From NCBI GenBank assembly GCA_903952885.1, contig CAJBHE010000181.1, positions 1 to 10,454 of the forward strand: 10,454 nucleotides of DNA. Reading direction: 5' to 3'. The notes under the pieces were generated by a model. The model was not told where the DNA came from, ran no database searches, and was given only the letters and a program-made list of their open reading frames with translations. The translations under genes and the position numbers were made by a program. Below, one piece after another: positions 1-6,176 of the stretch. The stretch comes from an uncultured Burkholderiales bacterium. Lineage in GTDB: Bacteria; Pseudomonadota; Gammaproteobacteria; Burkholderiales; Burkholderiaceae_C. Numbering within the stretch: position 1 is the stretch's first letter; every line of letters starts with the position of its first letter.

Positions 1-235
1 AATGGGCTTTGAGGAAATCAAACCGTAAGCGCAAGCACAGGGGCAAGTGTTTGCGTTGCAGGGCGCGGCTGATATTTCCTGCACTGGCATCAACTTCCCA
101 CTGTTGACTTCTGTTTTCACTTCCCATGGACTGCACCACGCTTTACCCTGACATGCCAGACACCAATCTTGCAGCACTTTGCCGACTGAGCAATGCACGG
201 GGCAGATCCAGCAGCGTCAACCTAAAATCTGCGCT
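1..235. other. Left-edge region with no recognisable gene; possible partial minus-strand reading frame
   Basis: No known family is visible here. On the minus strand a frame starting at an ATG at 127-125 stays open for 42 codons to the window edge. It begins MGSENRSQQWEVDASAGN and continues with a basic, leucine-rich stretch. GC at third codon positions rises toward its distal part, so it could be the 5' end of a gene divergent from the transporter at 236. It has no clear Shine-Dalgarno site and I do not recognise it. A second minus-strand frame is also open and cysteine-rich, which weakens the case for either. On the plus strand a 37-codon frame from the ATG at 126 ends in an ATGA overlap with the transporter start; I regard it as chance. 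I see no convincing promoter, terminator or repeat. Confidence 0.3.
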
Positions 236-1264
236 ATGAATATCCAAGCCCCCACTCATCATCCCAGCCGAATCGTACGTGCGGTCGCACAGTTAGAACA
301 TCTAACGCCCGCGTGGTTTGCCATGGTCTTGGGCTGGTGTGGTTTGTCACAAGTTTGGCTTAGGGCCACGGATATGTTTGGAGACGCCGCACTAGGTCTT
401 GGGCTGGTAGCGGCTATCTTTGCATTGTTCTTGTTTGTATCGTTGTGCTTGGCTTGCATCGTGCGCTTGCAAGCGCACCCCAATGCAGTAGCAGCAGACA
501 TTCGCCACCCCGTTCGCCATGCGTTCATGGCCACATTACCCGTTTCCATCTTGTTGCTGGCAAGTTTGGGCATCCACTTGTTTTGGGGCACAGACCGCAC
601 GCTCGACACGGCGCTGAGATTTTTGTGGTGCGTGGGTTCTATCCTAGAGATTGCTGCCACAGTTTGGGTCATCAGCCGTTGGCTCAAGGCTTCTGACAGC
701 GGCGGCATTCAATGGGCCACCTTCACGCCCGTGTTTTTTATTCCCGTGGTGGGCAATGTGCTGGCGCCTTTAGGCGGCGTGAGCATTGGTTTGGAAGCAT
801 GGGCGAGCGCGCAGTTTGGCGTAGGCTTATTTTTATGGCTGGTGCTGCAAACTCTTTTCTTTGTTCGCTTGGGGCTAGCGGGTCCAATACCCGCTAGCTT
901 GGCGCCAAGTTTGTTCATCACCGTCGTGCCCCCGTCCATCGGTGGCTTGAGCCTGCTGCAACTCGACACGCCCGTAACTGCGGCATGGATGATGTGGGGC
1001 ATTGCCGTCTTTTTCTTAATGCTGGCACTCACCCAAATATCAGCCATTCGCAACCAGGCATTCAGCATGGCACATTGGGGCATGAGCTTTCCCTTGGCAG
1101 CTTTCACCTCACTCACTCTGCGTATGACACACGCGCCTGGCGGCGCATGGTTGCAACACCCTGCAACGCTGCTTCTGGCCATCACCTCCTTGCTGATTTT
1201 GGGACTTACCCTCAGCACTTGGCGCGGCCTGCGACATGGCAACTTGCTAGTGCCTGGTAATTAA
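236..1264 (+). CDS. TDT / TehA-SLAC1 family membrane transporter
   Basis: This predicted inner-membrane protein of 342 residues has about ten hydrophobic segments (roughly residues 23-43, 51-75, 95-117, 126-149, 164-187, 195-215, 222-242, 247-268, 279-298, 306-330). That number is typical of the tellurite-resistance/dicarboxylate transporter (TDT, TehA/SLAC1) family of anion channels and carriers. Family-like stretches are the first helix with TPAWFAMVLGWCGLSQVW, the FFIPVVGNVLAPLGG segment (167-181) and HWGMSFPLAAFTSLTLRM (280-297) near the C-terminus. An in-frame TTG at 179 would add 19 polar residues; I prefer the ATG at 236 because family members begin just before the first helix, although no good ribosome binding site precedes it. 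The substrate cannot be read from sequence: relatives carry malate and other dicarboxylates, sulfite, nitrate or chloride. Malate synthase follows 130 bp downstream on the same strand. Confidence 0.85.
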   Translation: MNIQAPTHHPSRIVRAVAQLEHLTPAWFAMVLGWCGLSQVWLRATDMFGDAALGLGLVAAIFALFLFVSLCLACIVRLQAHPNAVAADIRHPVRHAFMATLPVSILLLASLGIHLFWGTDRTLDTALRFLWCVGSILEIAATVWVISRWLKASDSGGIQWATFTPVFFIPVVGNVLAPLGGVSIGLEAWASAQFGVGLFLWLVLQTLFFVRLGLAGPIPASLAPSLFITVVPPSIGGLSLLQLDTPVTAAWMMWGIAVFFLMLALTQISAIRNQAFSMAHWGMSFPLAAFTSLTLRMTHAPGGAWLQHPATLLLAITSLLILGLTLSTWRGLRHGNLLVPGN

Positions 1265-1394
1265 AACGCACCTCCGTCCTTTCTGCACCGTATTTGTCAA
1301 GATAGCCCAAAAGCTAGCAATGCAATGCACCCTAAGCAATCCAATAAGATTGGTCCTGTTTTTTACTTTTTGATTCACCCAGAGAGACTGCCCC
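1265..1394 (+). other. Intergenic region upstream of glcB with a weak terminator-like hairpin
   Basis: This 130-bp gap between the transporter and glcB contains a short hairpin, CCAAT-aag-ATTGG at 1341-1353, followed closely by TTTTTT at 1359-1364 and TTTTT at 1367-1371. The stem is only five A/T-rich pairs, so it is at best a weak intrinsic terminator for the transporter. AGAGAG at 1381-1386 lies eight bases before the glcB ATG and is its best ribosome binding site. A TTGTCA at 1294-1299 resembles a -35 box, but I found no convincing -10 partner at the right distance. I could not identify an operator. Confidence 0.35.
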
Positions 1395-3614
1395 ATGATC
1401 CAAGACAAAACAAAACGCACCCAAGTTCACAGCTTGCAAGTTGCCACCAACTTGTACAAATTCATCGAGACCAAAGTGTTGCCCGACACAGGTGTGAGCA
1501 GCGACAAGTTTTGGAAAGGATTTGACGCCATCGTGCAAGACTTGGCTCCAAAAAACATCGCCCTATTGGCCGAGCGTGATCGCTTGCAAACCGAGATGGA
1601 CACCTGGCACAGCGCCAACCCAGGCCCCATCAAAAACATGAAGGCCTACCGCAAATTCCTGGAAAAAATTGGCTACCTCGTGCCACAACCTGACAAGCTC
1701 AAAGCCACGACCAAAAACGTCGATGTTGAATTGGCCTTGCAAGCTGGCCCTCAGCTCGTAGTGCCGGTGCTCAATGCACGTTACGCACTGAACGCTGCCA
1801 ACGCACGTTGGGGCTCTTTGTATGACGCCTTGTATGGAACCGATGCCATTTCTGAAGCCAACGGCTGCGAAAAAGCAGGCGCGTACAACCCCAAGCGTGG
1901 CACCAAAGTGATTGCTTATGCACGCAACGTACTAGACCGCACGGCCCCCTTGAAGAGCGGCTCGCACGTCGACTCGACTGGCTACGCCGTGGTGAACGGC
2001 GAATTGATCGTCACCCTCAAAGGTGGCCAGACCACCAAGCTGGCCAAGGCCGCGCAGTTTGTGGGATACCAAGGCAAGATGGCGGAGCCATCATCTGTGC
2101 TGCTTGTGCACAACGGTTTGCACCTCGACTTGCAAATCAACCGCAACACCCCCATCGGCGCTACCGATGCAGCAGGTGTGAGCGATCTGATTGTGGAAGC
2201 CGCGTTGTCCACCATCCTCGACTTAGAAGACTCCGTGGCAGTGGTGGATGCGGACGACAAGGTGCTTGCCTACAGCAACTGGTTGGGCATCGTCAAAGGC
2301 ACCTTGACTGAATCCGTTGAGAAAAACGGCAAGACGTTCACACGTGGTCTGAACCCTGACCGCGAGTACAAAGGCAAAGACGGCCAACCCGTCAAATTGC
2401 ACGGCCGTTCATTGCTTTTCCTTCGCAACGTGGGCCACTTGATGACCAACCCCGCCATTCTTTACAAAGGCAAAGACGGTGCGTCGCACGAGATTCCAGA
2501 AGGCATCTTGGATGCCGTGGTCACTACGACGATTGCTTTGCACGACTTGCAAGGCCACGGCAAAAAAGGCATTCGCAACTCACGCACGGGTTCGGTCTAC
2601 ATCGTCAAACCCAAAATGCACGGCCCCACCGAAGTGGCATTTGCTTGCGAGTTGTTTGGTCGCGTTGAAAAAGTCTTGGGTCTCAAAGACAGCACCGTCA
2701 AGCTGGGCATCATGGACGAAGAGCGCCGCACCAGTGCCAACTTGAAAGCGTGTATCGCCGCAGCATCCAGCCGCGTGGCATTCATCAACACCGGCTTCTT
2801 AGACCGCACCGGAGACGAAATGCACACCGCCATGCAAGCAGGTCCTATGTTGCGCAAAGGCGATATGAAGACCAGCGCATGGATTCAAGCCTATGAAAAG
2901 AACAACGTGTTGGCAGGCTTGTCATGCGGCTTGCGCGGCAAGGCACAAATCGGCAAAGGCATGTGGGCCATGCCCGACCTCATGGCTGAGATGTTGAAGC
3001 AAAAAATTGGACACCCCAAAGCGGGTGCAAATACGGCCTGGGTTCCTAGCCCCACCGCCGCCGTATTGCACGCCATGCACTACCACCAAGTCAAAGTGAC
3101 CGACGTTCAAAAAGAGTTGGAAAAGATCGACTACAACAAGGTCCGTGACAGCTTATTGAACGACTTGCTGCAAGTGCCCGTCACCGCCAAGCCCAATTGG
3201 AAACCTACGGAAAAGCAGCAAGAGTTGGACAACAACGTGCAAGGCATCTTAGGCTACGTGGTGCGCTGGATTGACCAAGGCGTGGGCTGTTCGAAAGTGC
3301 CAGACATCCACAACGTAGGCTTGATGGAAGACCGCGCAACCCTGCGCATCTCTAGCCAACACATTGCCAACTGGTTGCACCACGGTGTGGTGACGCCTGC
3401 TGAAGTCAAAGCGACATTCAAGCGCATGGCTTCGGTGGTGGACAAGCAAAACGCGGGCGACAAGTTGTATCAAAAGATGGCTGGCCGCTTTGCCAAAGCT
3501 CCTGCGTACCAAGCCGCTCTCGACTTGGTGTTCAAAGGCAAAGAGCAGCCTAGTGGCTACACCGAGCCTCTGCTGCACGCATGGCGCTTGAAGGTGAAAG
3601 CAGGAACGGTTTAA
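1395..3614 (+). CDS. glcB: Malate synthase G
   Basis: This cytoplasmic enzyme condenses glyoxylate with acetyl-CoA and water to give malate and CoA, in the glyoxylate bypass and in glycolate use. The 739 residues compare with 723 in E. coli GlcB and align over the whole length. The start is the ATG at 1395, followed by the usual G-type N-terminal helical region. Active-site stretches are all present: TILDLEDSVAVVD with Glu278, SLLFLRNVGHLM with Arg344 (E. coli Arg338), GIMDEERRTS with Glu442 (Glu427) and FLDRTGDEMHT with Asp470 (Asp455), the last two being the magnesium ligands. The catalytic base is in NVGLMEDRATLRISS, Asp646 (Asp631). The length and the insertions relative to the 530-residue A form identify isoform G. 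It is the only gene between its 5' gap and a strong terminator at 3661, so it is probably transcribed alone or with the transporter upstream. No glycolate oxidase genes adjoin it. Confidence 0.97.
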   Translation: MIQDKTKRTQVHSLQVATNLYKFIETKVLPDTGVSSDKFWKGFDAIVQDLAPKNIALLAERDRLQTEMDTWHSANPGPIKNMKAYRKFLEKIGYLVPQPDKLKATTKNVDVELALQAGPQLVVPVLNARYALNAANARWGSLYDALYGTDAISEANGCEKAGAYNPKRGTKVIAYARNVLDRTAPLKSGSHVDSTGYAVVNGELIVTLKGGQTTKLAKAAQFVGYQGKMAEPSSVLLVHNGLHLDLQINRNTPIGATDAAGVSDLIVEAALSTILDLEDSVAVVDADDKVLAYSNWLGIVKGTLTESVEKNGKTFTRGLNPDREYKGKDGQPVKLHGRSLLFLRNVGHLMTNPAILYKGKDGASHEIPEGILDAVVTTTIALHDLQGHGKKGIRNSRTGSVYIVKPKMHGPTEVAFACELFGRVEKVLGLKDSTVKLGIMDEERRTSANLKACIAAASSRVAFINTGFLDRTGDEMHTAMQAGPMLRKGDMKTSAWIQAYEKNNVLAGLSCGLRGKAQIGKGMWAMPDLMAEMLKQKIGHPKAGANTAWVPSPTAAVLHAMHYHQVKVTDVQKELEKIDYNKVRDSLLNDLLQVPVTAKPNWKPTEKQQELDNNVQGILGYVVRWIDQGVGCSKVPDIHNVGLMEDRATLRISSQHIANWLHHGVVTPAEVKATFKRMASVVDKQNAGDKLYQKMAGRFAKAPAYQAALDLVFKGKEQPSGYTEPLLHAWRLKVKAGTV

Positions 3615-3660
3615 TCAAAACTCGCACCTCTGCTATCGTTGGCAGTGACTGGCAACAAAG

Positions 3661-3689
3661 CGGCTTCTTCGGAAGCCGTTTTTGTTTTT
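3661..3689 (+). terminator. Intrinsic terminator of glcB (UUCG tetraloop)
   Basis: A perfect seven-pair stem, CGGCTTC (3661-3667) and GAAGCCG (3672-3678), closes a TTCG tetraloop with the favoured C-G closing pair. It is followed at once by TTTTTGTTTTT. It lies 47 bases after the glcB stop codon. The A-rich bases just before the stem extend pairing with the T-tract, so weak function on the opposite strand is possible, but no minus-strand gene ends here. Confidence 0.93.
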
Positions 3690-3737
3690 CAGGGCCACTA
3701 TGATTCACCTCATTGAACTTCTTTTGAAAGCACACCC

Positions 3738-4133
3738 ATGACCACCAACTTCATCAGCACGCTGATTCGCTTTGCACTGCGCACCGTCATCGGCTTGGTG
3801 TTGACCGTGGTCATCGGCCTGGGCTTGTATTTGGCATTCGCGTATCACTTCACTTACTCCAAAGGCGAGAGCGTTGGCTTTGTTCAAAAGCTCTCCTACA
3901 AAGGTTGGGTCTGCAAAACGTGGGAAGGCGAGCAAATTCGTGCACTCGCCACCTTACCCGCAGTGCCTGAGAAGTTTGCCTTCACCGTGCGTGACGACGC
4001 GGTGGCCGAACAAATCAACAAGCACATCGGTCAAAAAGTGGTTATCGAATACGAACAGCACAAAGGCTTGCCCACTTGCTTTGGTGAAACTGAGTACTTC
4101 ATCACCAAGGTGCACCCAGCACCCGGCGAATAG
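3738..4133 (+). CDS. Small membrane-anchored protein of unknown function
   Basis: This 131-residue protein starts at the ATG at 3738, with a weak GAAAG ribosome binding site about eight bases upstream. A basic N-terminus (Arg11, Arg15) leads into one hydrophobic helix at about residues 12-36, which reads as an uncleaved signal anchor. The remaining 95 residues are polar and probably periplasmic. They contain FVQKLSYKGWVCKTWEGE (48-65), FTVRDDAVAEQINKHIGQ (82-99) and YEQHKGLPTCFGETEYFITK (105-124), with two cysteines, Cys59 and Cys114, that could form a disulfide. From memory, close relatives occur in Burkholderiales and are sometimes labelled 6-phosphogluconate dehydrogenase. Nothing here supports that: there is no Rossmann motif and the length is far too short. 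It follows the glcB terminator and so probably has its own promoter, which I could not locate. Real gene, function unknown. Confidence 0.8.
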   Translation: MTTNFISTLIRFALRTVIGLVLTVVIGLGLYLAFAYHFTYSKGESVGFVQKLSYKGWVCKTWEGEQIRALATLPAVPEKFAFTVRDDAVAEQINKHIGQKVVIEYEQHKGLPTCFGETEYFITKVHPAPGE

Positions 4134-4134
4134 G

Positions 4135-4150
4135 ACGCGTTCAATCGCGT
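4135..4150. terminator. Possible bidirectional hairpin between convergent genes
   Basis: The 17-base gap between the convergent stop codons at 4133 and 4151 contains ACGCG (4135-4139), TTCAAT (loop) and CGCGT (4146-4150), extendable by a G-T pair. On the plus strand TTTAT follows, which is a poor U-tract. It may help end transcription on both strands, but five or six pairs make this tentative. Confidence 0.35.
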
Positions 4151-5353
4151 TTATAGCTCAGGTGTTCGGGCCGGCAACGGATACACCAGCTGCTGCAAAT
4201 GGCGCACATTTTTATTCACTTGCACCCACCACTTGCTGAACGAGTCCATGGGCCTGTCGATGTAACGGAACAAGCGAGGTGCCGGGCGCAGTTGCACATG
4301 GCTCTGAGATAAATCAGGCAAACACAAATGTGCCACGGTTTGCACACCCTGCGCACCAGCCAATGCATGCATAACTTCTTCAGTCGATCCAAACCAGCGA
4401 TGCGGCGTGAGTGCTGCCATACGCTCGCCCACAAAGTTCCAACGCAAAGTATTCCAAGGATGTGCCTGAGTGTGCTCTGCAAACGCCACAGCCACACACA
4501 CCACATCCTCTGGTAAATCTGTTGGCAAGTCAGCAAGGACCCATGGATGCATCAGCCACACATGCCTGCCCACCACTTCATTCGCTGCAGGTTTTACAAA
4601 ACCTAAGTCAGCAGGAGGCTCAGAAAACACCGATGGCTCATCCCATGCTAATTCAATGTTGTGCACTTGCGCTACCGTGGCCTGACTGGCTGCCAGGATT
4701 TCCATCAACTCGTAACTCACATCCACCGACGTGCCTCGACTGTGCCAAACATCTGGTGCAAATTTTTCTATAGCCTCGGCATTGAACAAATACGGCTTGC
4801 TACTGCCTGTGGCGGAAACCCACTGCCAGCCTAGGTAGTTACTGGCCAAATCACCGTCTAACAAATGGCTGTACATCCAATCTGCTGCCACACGCCAGTG
4901 CACTTTGCGCAAATGCACGATGTAGCTGGCCAACCATAAGCGAGCATGGTTGTGCAAATAGCCCGTGGTGTAGAGCATGCGGATGGCGTTGTCGATCACT
5001 GGCACGCGGGTACAGGCATGGCGCACATCTATGGGCAACTCGAGGCTGTAGTCCGAGTCAGGCAACACACCTTCGTGCAAAGAGTGGGCAATACCCAGGC
5101 CCAAATGGTGGTGCATGTGCTGAAAGTATTCGCGCCACCCCAGCTCGTAAATCAGCTTGTGTTGCACACCGACGCGATACTGGTGATACATGGCACTTGC
5201 CACATCAGGCACGCTCAAAAAGCCATGCGTGAGGTAGGGGGACAAATGTGTGACCGCACCATCCAAAGCATTGCGCGTGTGCGCATAGTCTTTAGGTCTG
5301 ACGTGATCTAAACGCAGCTTCGCGGCTTCAGGCGTGGGTGGGAATTCGTACAT
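4151..5353 (-). CDS. Photolyase/cryptochrome-family FAD-binding protein lacking an N-terminal antenna domain
   Basis: This 400-residue protein starts at the ATG at 5353. Residues ~15-200 match the helical FAD-binding catalytic domain of DNA photolyases: THLSPYLTHGFLS (35-47), ELGWREYFQH (70-79, with Trp73 and Arg74 equivalent to E. coli PhrB Trp277 and Arg278), VIDNAIRMLYTTGYLHNHAR (119-138), HWR (Trp153, equivalent to Trp359) and DGDLASNYLGWQW (166-178). In the last, Asp166, Asp168, Asn172 and Trp176 match PhrB Asp372, Asp374, Asn378 and Trp382. A flavin-dependent light-driven role, such as pyrimidine dimer repair or photoreception, is therefore likely. The usual N-terminal alpha/beta antenna domain is absent: the protein begins directly before the FAD domain. 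Residues ~235-400 are an additional region with an alternating strand/helix pattern. No Shine-Dalgarno site is clear. It diverges from the amidotransferase gene across 46 bp. Family membership is certain; repair substrate and activity are not. Confidence 0.88.
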   Translation of the reverse strand: MYEFPPTPEAAKLRLDHVRPKDYAHTRNALDGAVTHLSPYLTHGFLSVPDVASAMYHQYRVGVQHKLIYELGWREYFQHMHHHLGLGIAHSLHEGVLPDSDYSLELPIDVRHACTRVPVIDNAIRMLYTTGYLHNHARLWLASYIVHLRKVHWRVAADWMYSHLLDGDLASNYLGWQWVSATGSSKPYLFNAEAIEKFAPDVWHSRGTSVDVSYELMEILAASQATVAQVHNIELAWDEPSVFSEPPADLGFVKPAANEVVGRHVWLMHPWVLADLPTDLPEDVVCVAVAFAEHTQAHPWNTLRWNFVGERMAALTPHRWFGSTEEVMHALAGAQGVQTVAHLCLPDLSQSHVQLRPAPRLFRYIDRPMDSFSKWWVQVNKNVRHLQQLVYPLPARTPEL

Positions 5354-5399
5354 AAGATTTTCACAATTGTGCCCTGTCCGCTTCGATACACTTCAAAAC
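5354..5399. promoter_or_regulatory. Divergent promoter region with a perfect CACAATTGTG palindrome
   Basis: All signals for two divergent genes must fit into, or extend beyond, these 46 bases. In the centre lies a perfect ten-base palindrome, CACAATTGTG (5362-5371), a plausible dimeric operator. For the plus strand, TTCACA (5360-5365) is a five-of-six match to a -35 box, with GATACA (5385-5390) as a poor -10 at 19-base spacing. If used, the transcript would begin only a few bases before the ATG at 5400. Neither gene has a clear Shine-Dalgarno site. Promoter assignment is tentative; the palindrome is directly visible. Confidence 0.4.
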
Positions 5400-6176
5400 A
5401 TGTGCCAGCTACTCGGACTCAACTGTAAAAACCCCACGGATGCCACTTTCAGTTTCAGTGGCTTTGCGCAACGTGCTGGGGTAACAGACCACCATGCGGA
5501 TGGCTGGGGCATTGCATTTTTTGAAGGCTCGGAGCATGACCGAGGTTTGCGCCACTTCATCGACCACTTGCCAGCCAGCACATCGCCCGTGGCCGAACTG
5601 ATTCGCAAATACCCCATCAAAAGTCGCAATGTCATTTCGCACATTCGCAAAGCCACGCAAGGTGTGGTGTCGCTCGAGAACTGCCACCCCTTTGTGCGTG
5701 AGCTGTGGGGCCGTTATTGGGTATTTGCGCACAACGGCAACCTAGAGAACTACACGCCGCGATTACACGGTAGCTTCAAGCCCGTGGGACACACCGACAG
5801 CGAGCAAGCGTTTTGTTGGCTGATGCAAGAGCTGTCCAAATCACATGCAGACATGCCTACGGTTGCAGAACTCACACTGACACTGAAAGAGTTGGTTCCG
5901 CAAATTTCCAAACACGGCACACTCAACTTTTTACTCTCAAATGGACAAGCCCTATGGGCGCACGCCTCCACCAGTCTTTGGTACATCGAACGCAGGCATC
6001 CCTTTGCCACAGCCACGCTGAGTGACCAAGCGCTGAGTATTAACTTTGCGGATTACGCTACGCCTGATGACCGTGTGGCGGTGGTGGTCACAGCCCCACT
6101 TACCACCAATGAATTGTGGACGCCTTTCGCGCCAGGGGAGTTAAAAGTATTTGTAGGGGGCGAGCTGCACGTTTAA
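5400..6176 (+). CDS. yafJ: YafJ-type class II glutamine amidotransferase
   Basis: This 258-residue cytoplasmic protein has an N-terminal nucleophile (Ntn) glutamine amidotransferase fold and should hydrolyse glutamine to release ammonia; the acceptor is unknown for the YafJ family. I chose the ATG at 5400 over an in-frame GTG at 5334 because the product then begins MCQLLGLN, so removal of Met exposes the catalytic cysteine at position 2. It resembles E. coli YafJ (255 residues) from end to end: TDATFSFSGFAQRAG (13-27), DGWGIAF (34-40), HIRKATQG (81-88), ENCHPFVRELWGR (93-105), the oxyanion stretch FAHNGNL (109-115, Asn112 and Gly113) and the glutamine-binding GHTDSEQAFCWLM (130-142, Asp133). 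It lacks a synthetase domain, so it is a stand-alone glutaminase-like subunit. It is divergent from the photolyase-like gene and convergent with gshB, with a four-base overlap of stop codons. Confidence 0.93.
   Translation: MCQLLGLNCKNPTDATFSFSGFAQRAGVTDHHADGWGIAFFEGSEHDRGLRHFIDHLPASTSPVAELIRKYPIKSRNVISHIRKATQGVVSLENCHPFVRELWGRYWVFAHNGNLENYTPRLHGSFKPVGHTDSEQAFCWLMQELSKSHADMPTVAELTLTLKELVPQISKHGTLNFLLSNGQALWAHASTSLWYIERRHPFATATLSDQALSINFADYATPDDRVAVVVTAPLTTNELWTPFAPGELKVFVGGELHV

Noticed and set aside
1..220. A cysteine-rich minus-strand frame (DWCLACQGKAWCSPW) open to the left edge.
   Set aside because: It has no ATG start, and the CxxC-like spacing is irregular. A second minus-strand frame over the same bases is also open and has more gene-like charge balance.
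179..235. TTG-initiated N-terminal extension of the transporter.
   Set aside because: It would add a polar glutamine-rich stretch not expected in TDT proteins, and it has no ribosome binding site.
126..239. A 37-codon plus-strand frame ending in an ATGA overlap with the transporter start, resembling a leader peptide.
   Set aside because: It has no ribosome binding site, unremarkable composition and no recognisable motif; an open frame this short is expected by chance.
1294..1322. TTGTCA as a possible -35 box for glcB.
   Set aside because: The sequence 16-18 bases downstream matches a -10 box at no more than about three of six positions, so it cannot be told from chance.
4946..5311. A 121-codon plus-strand open frame opposite the photolyase-like gene.
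   Set aside because: It lies entirely antisense to a clearly conserved FAD-domain coding region and resembles no known protein.
5334..5399. GTG-initiated extension of the YafJ-type protein.
   Set aside because: It would bury the catalytic cysteine at position 24; Ntn amidotransferases need it at position 2 after Met removal. It would also overlap the divergent gene.
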